Positions 21,615 to 29,987 are shown, numbered from the stretch's first letter. The stretch is DNA of 30,265 nt from an uncultured Collinsella sp. (GCA_900757205.1 CAAENA010000051.1:1-30265), one strand, 5' to 3'. Numbers and translations are program-made. Notes: generated by a model not told the origin, from the sequence alone.

Positions 21615-22454
21615 TTATGCCTCCTCGAGTTCGAGCTGGTTATCGGCAATGTCCTGGGCGGTCGCGCGGTAGAGCTCGTCGATAAAGGCGACCTTAAAGC
21701 TTGCCGGGGCATCGGCGACGGCGGCGGCACGCGTGCCGGCAACGTTGTAGACGGCGGTGCCGCAGACGGCTGCCGTAAACGGGTCGGCGGCGCAGGCGTA
21801 CACGGCCAGCACGCCGCCCTGCGAGCAGCCGCAGCCGGTGATCTTGGACATGAGCGGGCTGCCGCCGTGGGACTTGGCCACGGTCGTGCCGTCGGTGATC
21901 AGGTCGACCTCGCCCGAGACTACCACGGCGCCACCGGTGTAGCGGGCGAGCGCCACGGCGGCGCCGCGAGCGGCGTCGACCGTGTCGGTGGTATCGACGC
22001 CACGTACGCGGCTCAGGTCGGCCGCCTCGCCCTCAAGGCCCCACAGGCCGGCGAGCGCGATAATCTCGGAGGCGTTTCCGCGCACGATGGCGGGCTTGTA
22101 CTGCTTGAGTTCGCTTACCAGCTGGGTGCGCAGACTGCCGATGCCCAGGCCCACCGGGTCGAGCACCCAGGGCTTGCCGGCATCGTGTGCCGCCTTGGCC
22201 GCGCGGGGAATCGTCTGCTCGTAGATGGGGAAGAACGTTCCCATGTTCAGATAGATGGCGCCGCCGCCGGCAACAAGTGCCTCGCCCTCGTCGGGCAGAT
22301 AGACCATAGCGGCCGAACCGCCCACGGCGAGCTGTGCGTTGGCGACAAAGTCAATCGTCACCGTGTTGGTGATGGAGCCTGCCATCGGGTTGGTGGCGCG
22401 AATCTCGTCCACGGCCTTGACCACTTGTTGCTTAAGCTGTTCCGAATCGATCAC
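21615..22454 (-). CDS. thiM: Hydroxyethylthiazole kinase
   Basis: A 279-residue ribokinase-fold enzyme that phosphorylates 4-methyl-5-(2-hydroxyethyl)thiazole, the salvage entry to thiamine. Landmarks: ITNTVTIDFVANAQLAVGGS (28-47), PWVLDPVGLG (95-104), IVRGNASEI (123-131), VSGEVDLITDG and the anion-hole/catalytic GCGCSQGG. The start is GTG 22454 with AAGGAGG eight bases upstream. It is the first gene after the riboswitch and its terminator, so transcription should drop when thiamine pyrophosphate is abundant. With thiE but no thiD or thiC in the window, the operon serves thiazole salvage. Confidence 0.92.
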   Translation of the reverse strand: MIDSEQLKQQVVKAVDEIRATNPMAGSITNTVTIDFVANAQLAVGGSAAMVYLPDEGEALVAGGGAIYLNMGTFFPIYEQTIPRAAKAAHDAGKPWVLDPVGLGIGSLRTQLVSELKQYKPAIVRGNASEIIALAGLWGLEGEAADLSRVRGVDTTDTVDAARGAAVALARYTGGAVVVSGEVDLITDGTTVAKSHGGSPLMSKITGCGCSQGGVLAVYACAADPFTAAVCGTAVYNVAGTRAAAVADAPASFKVAFIDELYRATAQDIADNQLELEEA

Positions 22455-22476
22455 TGCACATGCCTCCTTGGCATAG

Positions 22477-22506
22477 AAAAGGGGCGCTGTGCATAGACAG
22501 CGCCCC
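22477..22506 (-). terminator. thiM: Riboswitch-controlled terminator before thiM
   Basis: Ten-base-pair GC-rich stem GGGGCGCTGT / ACAGCGCCCC with a six-base loop, followed on the minus strand by TTTTC. It lies 12 bases downstream of the TPP aptamer and before the thiM ribosome binding site, the classical place for the expression platform of a TPP riboswitch acting on transcription. Confidence 0.85.
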
Positions 22507-22518
22507 TAAAAAGGCGGC

Positions 22519-22610
22519 ATGCTCCCTACGCCAGCATTAACTGACAGGTTCAAAGGATTGGGCCCCATGCCCTCTCAGCCTTGTGGTTTGCACCGCCGGC
22601 ACTCCCGCAT
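22519..22610 (-). promoter_or_regulatory. TPP riboswitch (thi box) controlling the thiM operon
   Basis: On the minus strand the aptamer shows the conserved thi-box elements in order: GGGAGTGC, GGCTGAGAGGG (the CUGAGA bulge that holds the pyrimidine), ACCTG, and CTGGCGTAGGGA (the diphosphate-binding part). The closing P1 helix pairs ATGC with GCAT at the two ends. Binding of thiamine pyrophosphate should favour the terminator at 22477-22506 and switch off thiM, the thiamine-binding protein gene and thiE. Confidence 0.95.
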
Positions 22611-22637
22611 CGAATCTGTTGTTCCCTATACTAGCGC

Positions 22638-22739
22638 ACCTGCCAAAAAGGGACAGGTTTATTTTGGCGGGTGCTAACAGGGGCGCTGCATGTTCCCAGA
22701 TAAAACCTGCCAAAATAAACCTGTCCCTTATTGGCAGGT
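22638..22739. repeat. Dispersed repeat family B, inverted pair
   Basis: Two 35-base units in opposite orientation, 22638-22672 and 22705-22739, with a 32-base centre; each arm itself has complementary ends (CCTGCCAAAA, TTTTGGCGGG or TTTTGGCAGG). The flank beside the right arm, CCCAGATAAAA, matches in inverted orientation the flank of the single copy at 1065-1110. The pair lies between the riboswitch and the HAD gene, which are divergent. Confidence 0.85.
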
Positions 22740-22777
22740 CGTTACAATGGTTACGGTGAAAATGACTGGGGGACTCT

Positions 22778-23686
22778 ATGATTAAACTTGTGCTGACCGA
22801 TATGGACGATACGCTGATTCCAGCCGGGCATGACGGCGCCAGCGACTACGCCATCGAGGGCATTCATGCCATGCAGGCGGCGGGTCTGCACTTTGGCCCG
22901 GTTTCGGGTCGCCAGCCGTCCGCGATGGGCTGGATGTTCAAAAATCGTTCCGAGTGCTTTTCGACCGGTGCGTTCTGCAACGGCCAGGTCATGTTTGTCG
23001 ACGGTCAGGCGGTCGCCTCGCGCGCGACCGACAACGATGCCCTGATGCGTCTGGCCGATTACCTCGAGCAAGAGACCGACGATACCTATCTAAAGGTCTA
23101 CAGCCTGGGTGACGACTTTTGGGATAACGATGCCTATTGCGTGACGAGCGACCCCGAGCGCGTGCGTCGCGCCATGGAGTCGGGCGGCAACGCATGGCTC
23201 AAAGGCGAAGAGGCTCCGTGCCGTCCTGTTGTCGATGATGCCCCGGTATACAAGGCGAATATCTGGAGCGCCCGCTCGCGCGAAGAGCTCGCTGAGCTGC
23301 GCGACCGCATTGCCGCCGAGGTGCCGGAGCTCTCGCTTGTGTTTCCCAACAACCGCGTGCGCCTATTCGATATTCTCCCGGCCGGTTGGGACAAGGGCTG
23401 CGCTGCGCTGGAGCTGGCGCGCGCTTTGGGCCTGACGCCCGATGAGGTGGCCGTATTTGGTGATTCCGATAACGATCTGCCCATGATCGATGCCGTTCCC
23501 AACTCCGTTGCAGTCGCCAATGCCAACGAGGCCGTCACGGCTGCCGCGCGCTGGCATATCGGCGCTGCGGCAGATGATGCGGTTGCCGGGGCTCTGCATC
23601 AGATTGCCGCCTGCGCCGCGACGGGGGAGATGCCGTCGTTTATGCGCCTGCCGGGTACTGCCGACGCGAATCTCACGAACAGCTAA
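22778..23686 (+). CDS. Cof-type HAD-superfamily phosphatase
   Basis: A 302-residue HAD hydrolase with a C2B cap, as in the Cof/YbiV/YidA sugar-phosphate and cofactor phosphatases. Motif I is DMDDTL (8-13, nucleophile Asp8 and acid Asp10), motif II the Ser-Gly-Arg of GPVSGRQ (about 40-46), motif III the Lys of GWDKG and motif IV GDSDNDLPM. The cap region spans about 80-190. The substrate cannot be predicted; the divergent thiamine operon raises the possibility of a pyrimidine-phosphate, which is only a guess. GGGGGA precedes the ATG. The LysR gene begins 10 bases after its stop, so both are one transcript. Confidence 0.85.
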   Translation: MIKLVLTDMDDTLIPAGHDGASDYAIEGIHAMQAAGLHFGPVSGRQPSAMGWMFKNRSECFSTGAFCNGQVMFVDGQAVASRATDNDALMRLADYLEQETDDTYLKVYSLGDDFWDNDAYCVTSDPERVRRAMESGGNAWLKGEEAPCRPVVDDAPVYKANIWSARSREELAELRDRIAAEVPELSLVFPNNRVRLFDILPAGWDKGCAALELARALGLTPDEVAVFGDSDNDLPMIDAVPNSVAVANANEAVTAAARWHIGAAADDAVAGALHQIAACAATGEMPSFMRLPGTADANLTNS

Positions 23687-23696
23687 GGAGACAGCC

Positions 23697-24593
23697 ATGA
23701 AGCTCCAGCAGCTCAGATATGTCGTCAAAGTTGCCGAATGCGGCAGCATTACCGAGGCCTCGCGCCGGCTCTTTGTGTCGCAGCCTTCGATTACCGCATC
23801 GATTCGCGATCTCGAAAACGAGATGGGTGTGCATATCTTTGAGCGCACTAACAAGGGCGTCGTTGTGTCCGAGGAAGGCGAGACCTTCTTGGGCTATGCG
23901 CGCCAGGTGCTCGACCAGGCCGACCTGCTCGAGGGCAAGTACAAGGGCGCATCCGAGCAGGTGCCGCACTTTAGTGTGAGCTGCCAGCATTATTCCTTTG
24001 CCGTTAACGCGTTTGTCGACGTGATCCGCGAGTTCGATGCCACGCGTTACGACTTTACCCTGCGCGAGGAGCAGACTCACGAGATTATCGAGGATGTCGC
24101 GCATATGAAAAGCGAACTGGGCATCCTATACTTATCCGAGCATAACCGCGAGGTTATCGAGCGCATGCTTGCCGCCAACGAGCTCGTATTCGAGGGACTC
24201 TTCTGCGCCACGCCGCATGTCTTCGTGTGCGCAGACCATCCGCTGGCGGGCCGCTCGAGCGTGACGCTCGAGGACTTGGAAGACTACCCGTTCCTGTCCT
24301 ACGAGCAGGGCAGCTATAACTCGTTTTACTATTCCGAGGAACTGACCTCGACCTTTGAGCGTCGCAAGAATATCCGCGTACGTGACCGTGCGACGTTGTT
24401 CAACCTGGCCATGGGCCTCAACGGCTACACGGTGTGTTCGGGCGTGATCAGCCACGAGCTCAACGGGCCGGGTATTATCTCCATTCCGCTCGATGTGGAC
24501 GAGTACATGGAGATTGGCATCATCACGCGCAAGAACACGACGCTCACGCGCTACGGTCGGGCCTATATTGACGCGATTCGTCAGCACATCTAA
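23697..24593 (+). CDS. LysR-family transcriptional regulator
   Basis: A 298-residue LTTR. The winged helix-turn-helix at 1-60 is typical (LRYVVKVAECGSITEASRRL, then SQPSITASIRDLENEMG, then FERTNKGVVVSEEGE), followed by the linker helix and a two-lobe effector domain from about 92. ATG 23697 is preceded by AAGGAG, which overlaps the HAD stop codon. The first gene downstream on the same strand encodes a MetE-like enzyme, and the gap between them holds a clear inverted repeat (24641-24661); the regulator may act there. The effector is unknown; homocysteine, as for MetR, would fit the target but is inference. Confidence 0.88.
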   Translation: MKLQQLRYVVKVAECGSITEASRRLFVSQPSITASIRDLENEMGVHIFERTNKGVVVSEEGETFLGYARQVLDQADLLEGKYKGASEQVPHFSVSCQHYSFAVNAFVDVIREFDATRYDFTLREEQTHEIIEDVAHMKSELGILYLSEHNREVIERMLAANELVFEGLFCATPHVFVCADHPLAGRSSVTLEDLEDYPFLSYEQGSYNSFYYSEELTSTFERRKNIRVRDRATLFNLAMGLNGYTVCSGVISHELNGPGIISIPLDVDEYMEIGIITRKNTTLTRYGRAYIDAIRQHI

Positions 24594-24640
24594 GCTGCTG
24601 CGTTCTGCACGGATCAAATCTCTTTATGGCAGTCCTAGCT

Positions 24641-24661
24641 GATATAGGAAGCATCTATATC
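24641..24661 (+). promoter_or_regulatory. Inverted repeat, probable LysR-type operator before the MetE-like gene
   Basis: GATATAG (24641-24647) and CTATATC (24655-24661) form a perfect 7-bp dyad with a 7-base centre and contain the LTTR T-N11-A pattern. It lies 88 bases before the gene start and upstream of AT-rich -10-like sequence (TATAAA at 24670-24675). Confidence 0.5.
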
Positions 24662-24694
24662 AAACTGTTATAAACATATATTTTACGATGGCCA

Positions 24695-24708
24695 TATGAG
24701 CGCTCATA
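24695..24708 (+). promoter_or_regulatory. Perfect 14-bp palindrome before the MetE-like gene
   Basis: TATGAGCGCTCATA is fully self-complementary and lies 40 bases before the start codon at a place suited to repression or to overlap of the transcript start. Nothing in the sequence says which protein binds it. Confidence 0.4.
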
Positions 24709-24748
24709 CTCTGTCCCAGTAAAGCAACCAATGCAAAGGGAGATATCC

Positions 24749-25882
24749 ATGAGCACTTCGATTCAACCGAACGCGCCGTTTCGCGCCGATATCGTCGGCA
24801 GCTTTCTTCGTCCGCAGGCCGTAAAGGACGCCCGCGCTGCCTATGCGGCAGGCACGCTTGATGCCGAGGGGCTTAAGGCCGTCGAGGACGATGCCATTCG
24901 CGATTTGGTGGCAAAGCAAAAGGCCGCTGGCCTGCAGGTGATTACCGATGGCGAGTTTCGTCGCAGTTACTGGCACCTCGACTTTATGTGGGGGCTCAAC
25001 GGCATTGAACGCCGCACCTCGCGTACGGGCTATATGTTCCACGACGAGGAGACCACGGCTGACACCGCCGTGGTGACCGGCCCCATCAGCGGCGAGAACC
25101 ACCCCTTCGTCGAGCACTTTAAGTTTGTCAAGGTGCTTGAGGGCGAGGGCCAGGTTGCGCGCCAGACCATTCCGGCGCCGATCCAGACGTTCTCCGAAGT
25201 CACGCTCGACCGCTGTGATGGCCAGCAGGAGAGTCTGCACGCTGTCTACAAGACCGACGAAGAGCTCGTCGACGCCATCGCGGCGGCATACCGCACGGTG
25301 ATCGCCGACCTGTATGCCGCGGGCTGTCGCAACATCCAATTTGATGACTGCACCTGGGGGATCTATTGCGATACCGACTTTGTGGCAAAGACTGGTATGA
25401 GCCCGGTCGACCTGCAAAAGGTGTCCGAGCTGGGCGTGGCGCTCAACAACGCCGCCATCGCGGGCAAGCCCGACGACCTGGTCATCAACACGCATGTGTG
25501 CCGTGGTAATTACCACTCTACCTATGCCTTCGAGGGCGGCTACGACCCCATCGCGCCGTATCTGTTCGCACACGAGAACGTCGATGCGTTCTACCTTGAG
25601 TTCGATACACCGCGCGCCGGTGGCTTTGAGCCGCTGAAGTATGTTGCCCCCGGCAAGAAGGTCGTGTTGGGCCTAGTGACCACCAAGGCCGCTGAGCTTG
25701 AGGATGAGGATGCCATCGTTGAGCGTATTCACGAGGCTGCAAAGTATGTTCCGCTCGAGAACCTGTATCTGTCTCCCCAGTGCGGCTTTGCCAGCTGCGA
25801 GATTGGCAACAAGCTGACCGAGGACGAGCAATGGGCAAAGATTGCCCTGGTCAAACGCATCGCCGAGCGCGTTTGGAAGTAA
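24749..25882 (+). CDS. MetE C-terminal-like cobalamin-independent methyltransferase (YxjG/YxjH type)
   Basis: A 377-residue zinc methyltransferase equal to the catalytic half of MetE, without the N-terminal substrate domain. All four zinc ligands are visible: His249 and Cys251 in THVCRGN, Glu284 in YLEFDTPRAGG and Cys345 in SPQCGFAS. The N-terminus has the family opening FRADIVGSFLRP and ITDGEFRR. Such short proteins (YxjG, YxjH and MetE-core enzymes) methylate homocysteine from methyl donors that often are not methyltetrahydrofolate-triglutamate; the donor is unknown here. ATG 24749 follows AAAGGGAG; the ATG 18 bases upstream precedes that site. The upstream LysR gene and dyad suggest dedicated regulation. 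Confidence 0.82.
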   Translation: MSTSIQPNAPFRADIVGSFLRPQAVKDARAAYAAGTLDAEGLKAVEDDAIRDLVAKQKAAGLQVITDGEFRRSYWHLDFMWGLNGIERRTSRTGYMFHDEETTADTAVVTGPISGENHPFVEHFKFVKVLEGEGQVARQTIPAPIQTFSEVTLDRCDGQQESLHAVYKTDEELVDAIAAAYRTVIADLYAAGCRNIQFDDCTWGIYCDTDFVAKTGMSPVDLQKVSELGVALNNAAIAGKPDDLVINTHVCRGNYHSTYAFEGGYDPIAPYLFAHENVDAFYLEFDTPRAGGFEPLKYVAPGKKVVLGLVTTKAAELEDEDAIVERIHEAAKYVPLENLYLSPQCGFASCEIGNKLTEDEQWAKIALVKRIAERVWK

Positions 25883-26005
25883 CGCTACCGTTCGCAGGCG
25901 ACGGCGCGTGCGAGACGTTGCGTATCGCGTACAATGGTTCGGATCGTATCGTTCGGGCAGGTTATCCGATATGCCCGGGCGCCCTTCCATTATGAAAGGA
26001 CATCC

Positions 26006-27340
26006 ATGTCCCAATCCTCGACGCCCGCCGTCGCCGATGCCATCTACGATGCGTCGTCGCTCGGTCGCCCGCGCATGTTTTTGCTCGGCCTGCAGCACCT
26101 GTTTGCCATGTTCGGCGCTACCGTGCTGGTGCCTGTGCTCACCGGCCTTTCGGTTTCGGCGACCCTTTTGTTTGCCGGCCTGGGCACGCTGTTCTTCCAC
26201 TTCCTATCGCGCGGCAAGGTGCCAGCGTTTTTGGGATCTTCGTTTGCCTTTATCGCGGGCTATGCCGCCATCGCGCCCAACGGCGAAGCCGAGCTTTTGC
26301 CCTACGCCTGCCTGGGCGTAGCTTGTGCCGGCCTGCTCTATCCGGTGCTTGCGGCGCTCTTCCGCGCGTTTGGCGCCAAGCGCGTTATGCGCTTCTTCCC
26401 GCCGGTAGTGACGGGCCCCATCGTCATTTCCATCGGCCTGATCTTGGCAAGCTCTGCCATCGCCAACTGCCAGACTAATTGGCTTGTTGCCGTTGTCGCT
26501 GTGGCGGTGATCGTCATCTGCAACATCTGGGGCCGTGGCATGGTCAAGATCGTGCCGATTCTGCTGGGCGTTGTGGTGAGCTATGCCGTTGCGACTGCGC
26601 TCGGCGAGGTTGATTTCTCGGGCGTCGCAGCCGCTCCCTGGGTTGGCTTGCCCGTCGTGTGGGATAACACCGTGTTTGCACTCTTTGGGCCGCAGTTCGA
26701 TAGCGGTCTTGCCACGACGGCCATCATCACCATTATGCCGCTGGCATTTGCGACCATGATCGAGCATATCGGTGATATCTCGGCTATCGGCTCCACTTGC
26801 GAGCGTAGCTACATCGCCGATCCCGGTCTGCATCGCACGCTGCTCGGCGACGGCCTTGCCACGATCCTGGCTTCGCTCTTTGGCGCTCCGGCCAACACCA
26901 CCTATGGCGAGAACACCGGCGTGCTCGCCCTGACGCGCGTGTTCGACCCGCGCGTGATTCGCATTGCCGCGTGTTGCGCCATCGTGCTTTCGTTCTGCCC
27001 CAAGTTCGCGGCTGTCATTGCGGCCATGCCGGCGTGCGTAATCGGCGGTGTGTCGCTCGTGCTCTATGGCATGATCAGCGCCGTGGGCGTTCGCAACCTC
27101 ATCGAGAACCAGGTCGATTTCCAAAATAACCGCAACGTGCTGGTGGCCGCCCTGGTGCTGGTGCTTTCACTCGGCATTGCGTACAGCACCGCCGGCGCCA
27201 TCGTGCTGGAATTGGGCGGCGTGACGATTTCGCTCTCGGGTCTTGCCGTGGGCTCGCTGGTGGGCATTGTGCTCAACGCCATCCTGCCGGGTAACGACTT
27301 TGAGTTTGATGTCTCCGAGCTTGAGGAGGCTGCTGAGTAG
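26006..27340 (+). CDS. uraA: Uracil permease, NCS2 family
   Basis: A 444-residue membrane transporter with about 14 hydrophobic segments, of the NCS2 nucleobase:cation symporter family. Diagnostic segments are GLQHLFAMFGATVLVPVLTG near the N-terminus, FLGSSFAFI (TM3), the TM8 motif MIEHIGDISAIG with the substrate-binding Glu, and TM10 NTTYGENTGVLALTRV, which is the UraA-type variant as opposed to the xanthine/urate type. Uracil uptake with protons is the likely role. AAAGGA precedes ATG 26006. The 123-base upstream region holds a TACAAT -10-like hexamer (25930-25935) and a CGGGCA/TGCCCG hairpin just before the ribosome site; I do not recognise a purine or PyrR element. A terminator follows at 27366. 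Confidence 0.88.
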   Translation: MSQSSTPAVADAIYDASSLGRPRMFLLGLQHLFAMFGATVLVPVLTGLSVSATLLFAGLGTLFFHFLSRGKVPAFLGSSFAFIAGYAAIAPNGEAELLPYACLGVACAGLLYPVLAALFRAFGAKRVMRFFPPVVTGPIVISIGLILASSAIANCQTNWLVAVVAVAVIVICNIWGRGMVKIVPILLGVVVSYAVATALGEVDFSGVAAAPWVGLPVVWDNTVFALFGPQFDSGLATTAIITIMPLAFATMIEHIGDISAIGSTCERSYIADPGLHRTLLGDGLATILASLFGAPANTTYGENTGVLALTRVFDPRVIRIAACCAIVLSFCPKFAAVIAAMPACVIGGVSLVLYGMISAVGVRNLIENQVDFQNNRNVLVAALVLVLSLGIAYSTAGAIVLELGGVTISLSGLAVGSLVGIVLNAILPGNDFEFDVSELEEAAE

Positions 27341-27365
27341 CAGCTGTGTTCAGCTAAAACAAGAT

Positions 27366-27404
27366 ATGGTGCCCATGCGTATATGCGCGTGGGCACCATT
27401 TTTA
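27366..27404 (+). terminator. uraA: Rho-independent terminator after uraA
   Basis: Ten-base-pair stem ATGGTGCCCA (27366-27375) / TGGGCACCAT (27390-27399), a 14-base loop and a T run (27399-27403). The run overlaps the stop codon of the convergent esterase gene. Confidence 0.85.
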
Positions 27405-28067
27405 ATGCGTCAGTATCCAGTGGATGCCGCGGGCCATGCGCAAGTCGGTCTGGGAAAAGTGATTGCCGGGGTTGAGCTCCAGCGTCGTGGGAATACCACG
27501 TTCGCCGAGCAGCTTTTCCATTGCGCGCGTATCGTCGAGTACGTGCCGCATCATGCGGTTGGGAGTCTTGGTCTCCTTTTTACCGAGCGACAGATAGACA
27601 GCCTGCGGGCTGCTGGCAAATGGCGCCGTGCTGGCGCGATCGACAAAGTCGGGAAACCATAGCGACCCCGATGCGCTCGCGGCGCGGTCAAAGGCGTCGG
27701 TTTGCCAGAGGGACCAGAGTGCGAAGAGGCCCGCGAGCGAGTAACCGGCAATGCCACGCCAGGTGGGCGGCTGAGGAAGCGATGACTCGACCTGGGGGAT
27801 TATCTGATTCAGCAGCTCATCAAGAAAATCGGCAGCTTGGCCGCCGAAAGGCTCGGCATCGCGTACGGTCCCGTCGCATGCCCAGGGGCTCAGCTCGCGA
27901 TTCCAATCGAGCCCGCCAATGGTGACGAGGGCGAATGGCGGACGGTCGAGCTCTCGGCAACACTTATAAACCTCGCTGCCGTCGCCCACGACCACAGGAA
28001 GGTAGATGACAGGCGCGCTTTCCGTATGATTCGAATAAACGGTTATCTGCTTTTGATGCGCTTCCAT
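27402..28067 (-). CDS. Alpha/beta-hydrolase esterase (esterase D / IroE-like)
   Basis: A 221-residue serine hydrolase of the esterase-D-like group, which includes ferri-siderophore and small-ester hydrolases. The nucleophile elbow is GYSLAG (108-113, Ser110), followed by ASGSLWFPDF, and the catalytic His is probably His203 in PGNHFSQ. ALVTIGGLDWNRELSPW (46-62) corresponds to the oxyanion-side loop of this family. No signal peptide is seen, so it acts in the cytoplasm. The ribosome site before ATG 28067 is weak (GAGAGAAG). The substrate is unknown; no siderophore genes are near. Confidence 0.8.
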   Translation of the reverse strand: MEAHQKQITVYSNHTESAPVIYLPVVVGDGSEVYKCCRELDRPPFALVTIGGLDWNRELSPWACDGTVRDAEPFGGQAADFLDELLNQIIPQVESSLPQPPTWRGIAGYSLAGLFALWSLWQTDAFDRAASASGSLWFPDFVDRASTAPFASSPQAVYLSLGKKETKTPNRMMRHVLDDTRAMEKLLGERGIPTTLELNPGNHFSQTDLRMARGIHWILTH

Positions 28068-28177
28068 GACGGGCTTCTCTCAGTGTTGTGATATCGGCAG
28101 CCCCAATTGTCGCACGCCAGCGTATGCCGGTTGGGCTAGACCAAAGACAATCTCGTGCATCCCCTGCGGACGCATAT

Positions 28178-28217
28178 GGAAAACGCCACCGCCGGAGGGG
28201 AGCTCGGCGGTGGCGTT
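28178..28217 (-). terminator. Terminator of the surface-protein gene
   Basis: Thirteen-base-pair stem AACGCCACCGCCG (28182-28194) with CGGCGGTGGCGTT (28205-28217), 10-base loop, and TTTT on the minus strand. It lies 58 bases after the gene's stop codon. Confidence 0.8.
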
Positions 28218-28274
28218 GTTAAACGGTGCTGGGGCTCGGGGCCTTCGCGGGAGCTGCCATGTGCGCGGAGGCGT

Positions 28275-29987
28275 CTAAGAGCGCTTACGGCTCGCCATGG
28301 TGCCTGCGGCGATAGCGGCTGTTCCCGCAAGGACGGTTGCCACGATGGCCGCACCCGAGGTGTCGCCGGTTGCCGCGAGCACGCCGGTAGTCTTGGCTTT
28401 CGTGGTTGAAGCCGCAACGGCCTTGGTCGGCTTTGAGCCCTCAGGCTTGGGGTTCTGCTTGGACTCCGCGGGCTTGCTTTCTGCGGGCTTGGTCTCGTCG
28501 GGCTTGGGGTCTTCCGGCTTGGCTACCTCGGGAGGTGCGATGACCATGCTCTTGGCGACAGCTTCGTTATAGAGGGAGTCGACCGTGGCGTCGCCCGTGC
28601 CGATGGCTTGGCCTGCCTCGTAGATGCCGTTACGGAGCTTGCGATAGTCAATGGCCTTGCCGCCTTCGGGCGTCTGGATGGCGGCGTTCTCAATCTTGAT
28701 GGTGCCGATTGTCTTGCCGTCAGCGCTCATGGCACGGGCAAAGATTGCCGCTGTATCTCCTTCGGCCGTTACCTTGCTGCGGATGATCGAGATGACTGCG
28801 GGTGTGACGCCCTCGCTGGTCTGGGCGATGATGCCGATGTTCTCGCCTTGGGGCTCGGGGCTCGTCTCACCATCTTGGTTTTCGCTGTAGGGGGTGGGGC
28901 CGTCGCCGTTCTCGACATAGCGGGCTATGGCCTTGACAACGGAGTCGCTGATGTAGATGTGGCCACCCTTCTCGTTGGGTCGATTGTTTCTGGTGGAGAA
29001 TGCAGCCGAAACCTCACCTTCCGCAAACGCGTCCACGGTGGAGCCGTTCTTGACGACGATGTCGTCCTGGTAGGTGAAGAGGGCGATGGCGCCACCGTAT
29101 CTGCCTTTACCTGCACGGACCGTCACGTTTGCATGATCGAGGGTGATGCCCTTGTGGGCATAGACGCCATATTCAACACCGTTTACGTTGAGGGAGGCGT
29201 TTGTGGCTGCGAGGCTGCCCTTGGCCTCGACGGCAGCGTCTTTCTCGGAGCTTGCCTCGACCGTCCCGCCACCCTTGATGGTGAGGTTCTTGCCGGTCCC
29301 AATACCCTTGTCCTCGGTAGCCCTGGCGGTGACGACTCCGCTGTCGTCAATCGTGATATTGCCGTTTGCCCTGATGCCATCCGATGCACCCGTGGCGTTG
29401 ACGTTGCCCGAACCTTTGATAGCGAGATCACCCCCGGCATTGATGGCATCAAACCCAGTGCTCGTGGCGTTGACGGATCCGGCTCCGTCGATGTTGATAT
29501 TACCCGTGGAGAGGATAGCGTCCTCAGTAGATATCACGCTGAGCGTGCTGCCCGCGTCGCCTTGGATATTGAGCTCGGCATTCTCGTTAGTGCCATGAGA
29601 AACGTTGATGCTTTCGATCCATTCGGCAGTGACGATGTTGGTTCCCGAGTAATTCACGTTGAGCTTGCCTGCGGCCTGGATCTCGCCGCCGTTATAGTTG
29701 TTGAGCTTCAAGTCGTCGGCGCCGTCCCACGACCAGGTACCGGCTTCGTCGCTCGCCGCGGTGTTGTACTTGTTGCCGCCGACCTTGACCCATTCCGCTG
29801 CGAGCGAGACGCTCGGCATGAGAAGCGAGCTTACCGTGAGCGCGCATACGGCTCCCACGACGATGCGGCGCGTCACGCGGCGCCAGCTGCCGTGCGCGAG
29901 TCCTATGCGACGGCGAACGTCGGGTTCGGCAACATGGGTTCCGGCGGTAGTGTCATTGCGTTTGGGGGTCGTGAACAAGGCTGCCAT
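28275..29987 (-). CDS. Sortase-anchored surface protein with beta-helix-like repeats
   Basis: A 570-residue exported protein. The N-terminal 41 residues are long and basic for a signal peptide (VRRRIGLAHGSWRRVTRR), followed by a hydrophobic core (42-63) and a probable cut after SLAA (64). Residues about 75-330 consist of short strands with N, G, D and A at turns (GNINIDGAGSVNATST, GNVNATGASDGIRANGN, KNLTIKGGGTVEAS), the look of a right-handed beta-helix as in Cthe_2159/DUF4353 carbohydrate-binding domains. A Lys/Pro/Glu-rich wall-spanning stretch (PEDPKPDETKPAESKP) comes before LAATG (537-541), a hydrophobic helix and the RKRS tail, which together form a non-standard LPxTG sorting signal. A binding role on host or plant glycans is inferred. 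ATG 29987 with GGGAG six bases away is preferred over earlier starts. Confidence 0.78.
   Translation of the reverse strand: MAALFTTPKRNDTTAGTHVAEPDVRRRIGLAHGSWRRVTRRIVVGAVCALTVSSLLMPSVSLAAEWVKVGGNKYNTAASDEAGTWSWDGADDLKLNNYNGGEIQAAGKLNVNYSGTNIVTAEWIESINVSHGTNENAELNIQGDAGSTLSVISTEDAILSTGNINIDGAGSVNATSTGFDAINAGGDLAIKGSGNVNATGASDGIRANGNITIDDSGVVTARATEDKGIGTGKNLTIKGGGTVEASSEKDAAVEAKGSLAATNASLNVNGVEYGVYAHKGITLDHANVTVRAGKGRYGGAIALFTYQDDIVVKNGSTVDAFAEGEVSAAFSTRNNRPNEKGGHIYISDSVVKAIARYVENGDGPTPYSENQDGETSPEPQGENIGIIAQTSEGVTPAVISIIRSKVTAEGDTAAIFARAMSADGKTIGTIKIENAAIQTPEGGKAIDYRKLRNGIYEAGQAIGTGDATVDSLYNEAVAKSMVIAPPEVAKPEDPKPDETKPAESKPAESKQNPKPEGSKPTKAVAASTTKAKTTGVLAATGDTSGAAIVATVLAGTAAIAAGTMASRKRS

Noticed and set aside
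25883..26005. Purine or PyrR-type RNA element before uraA
   Set aside because: Only one short hairpin (CGGGCA/TGCCCG) is visible; neither the conserved purine-aptamer loops nor a PyrR-binding loop could be found by eye.
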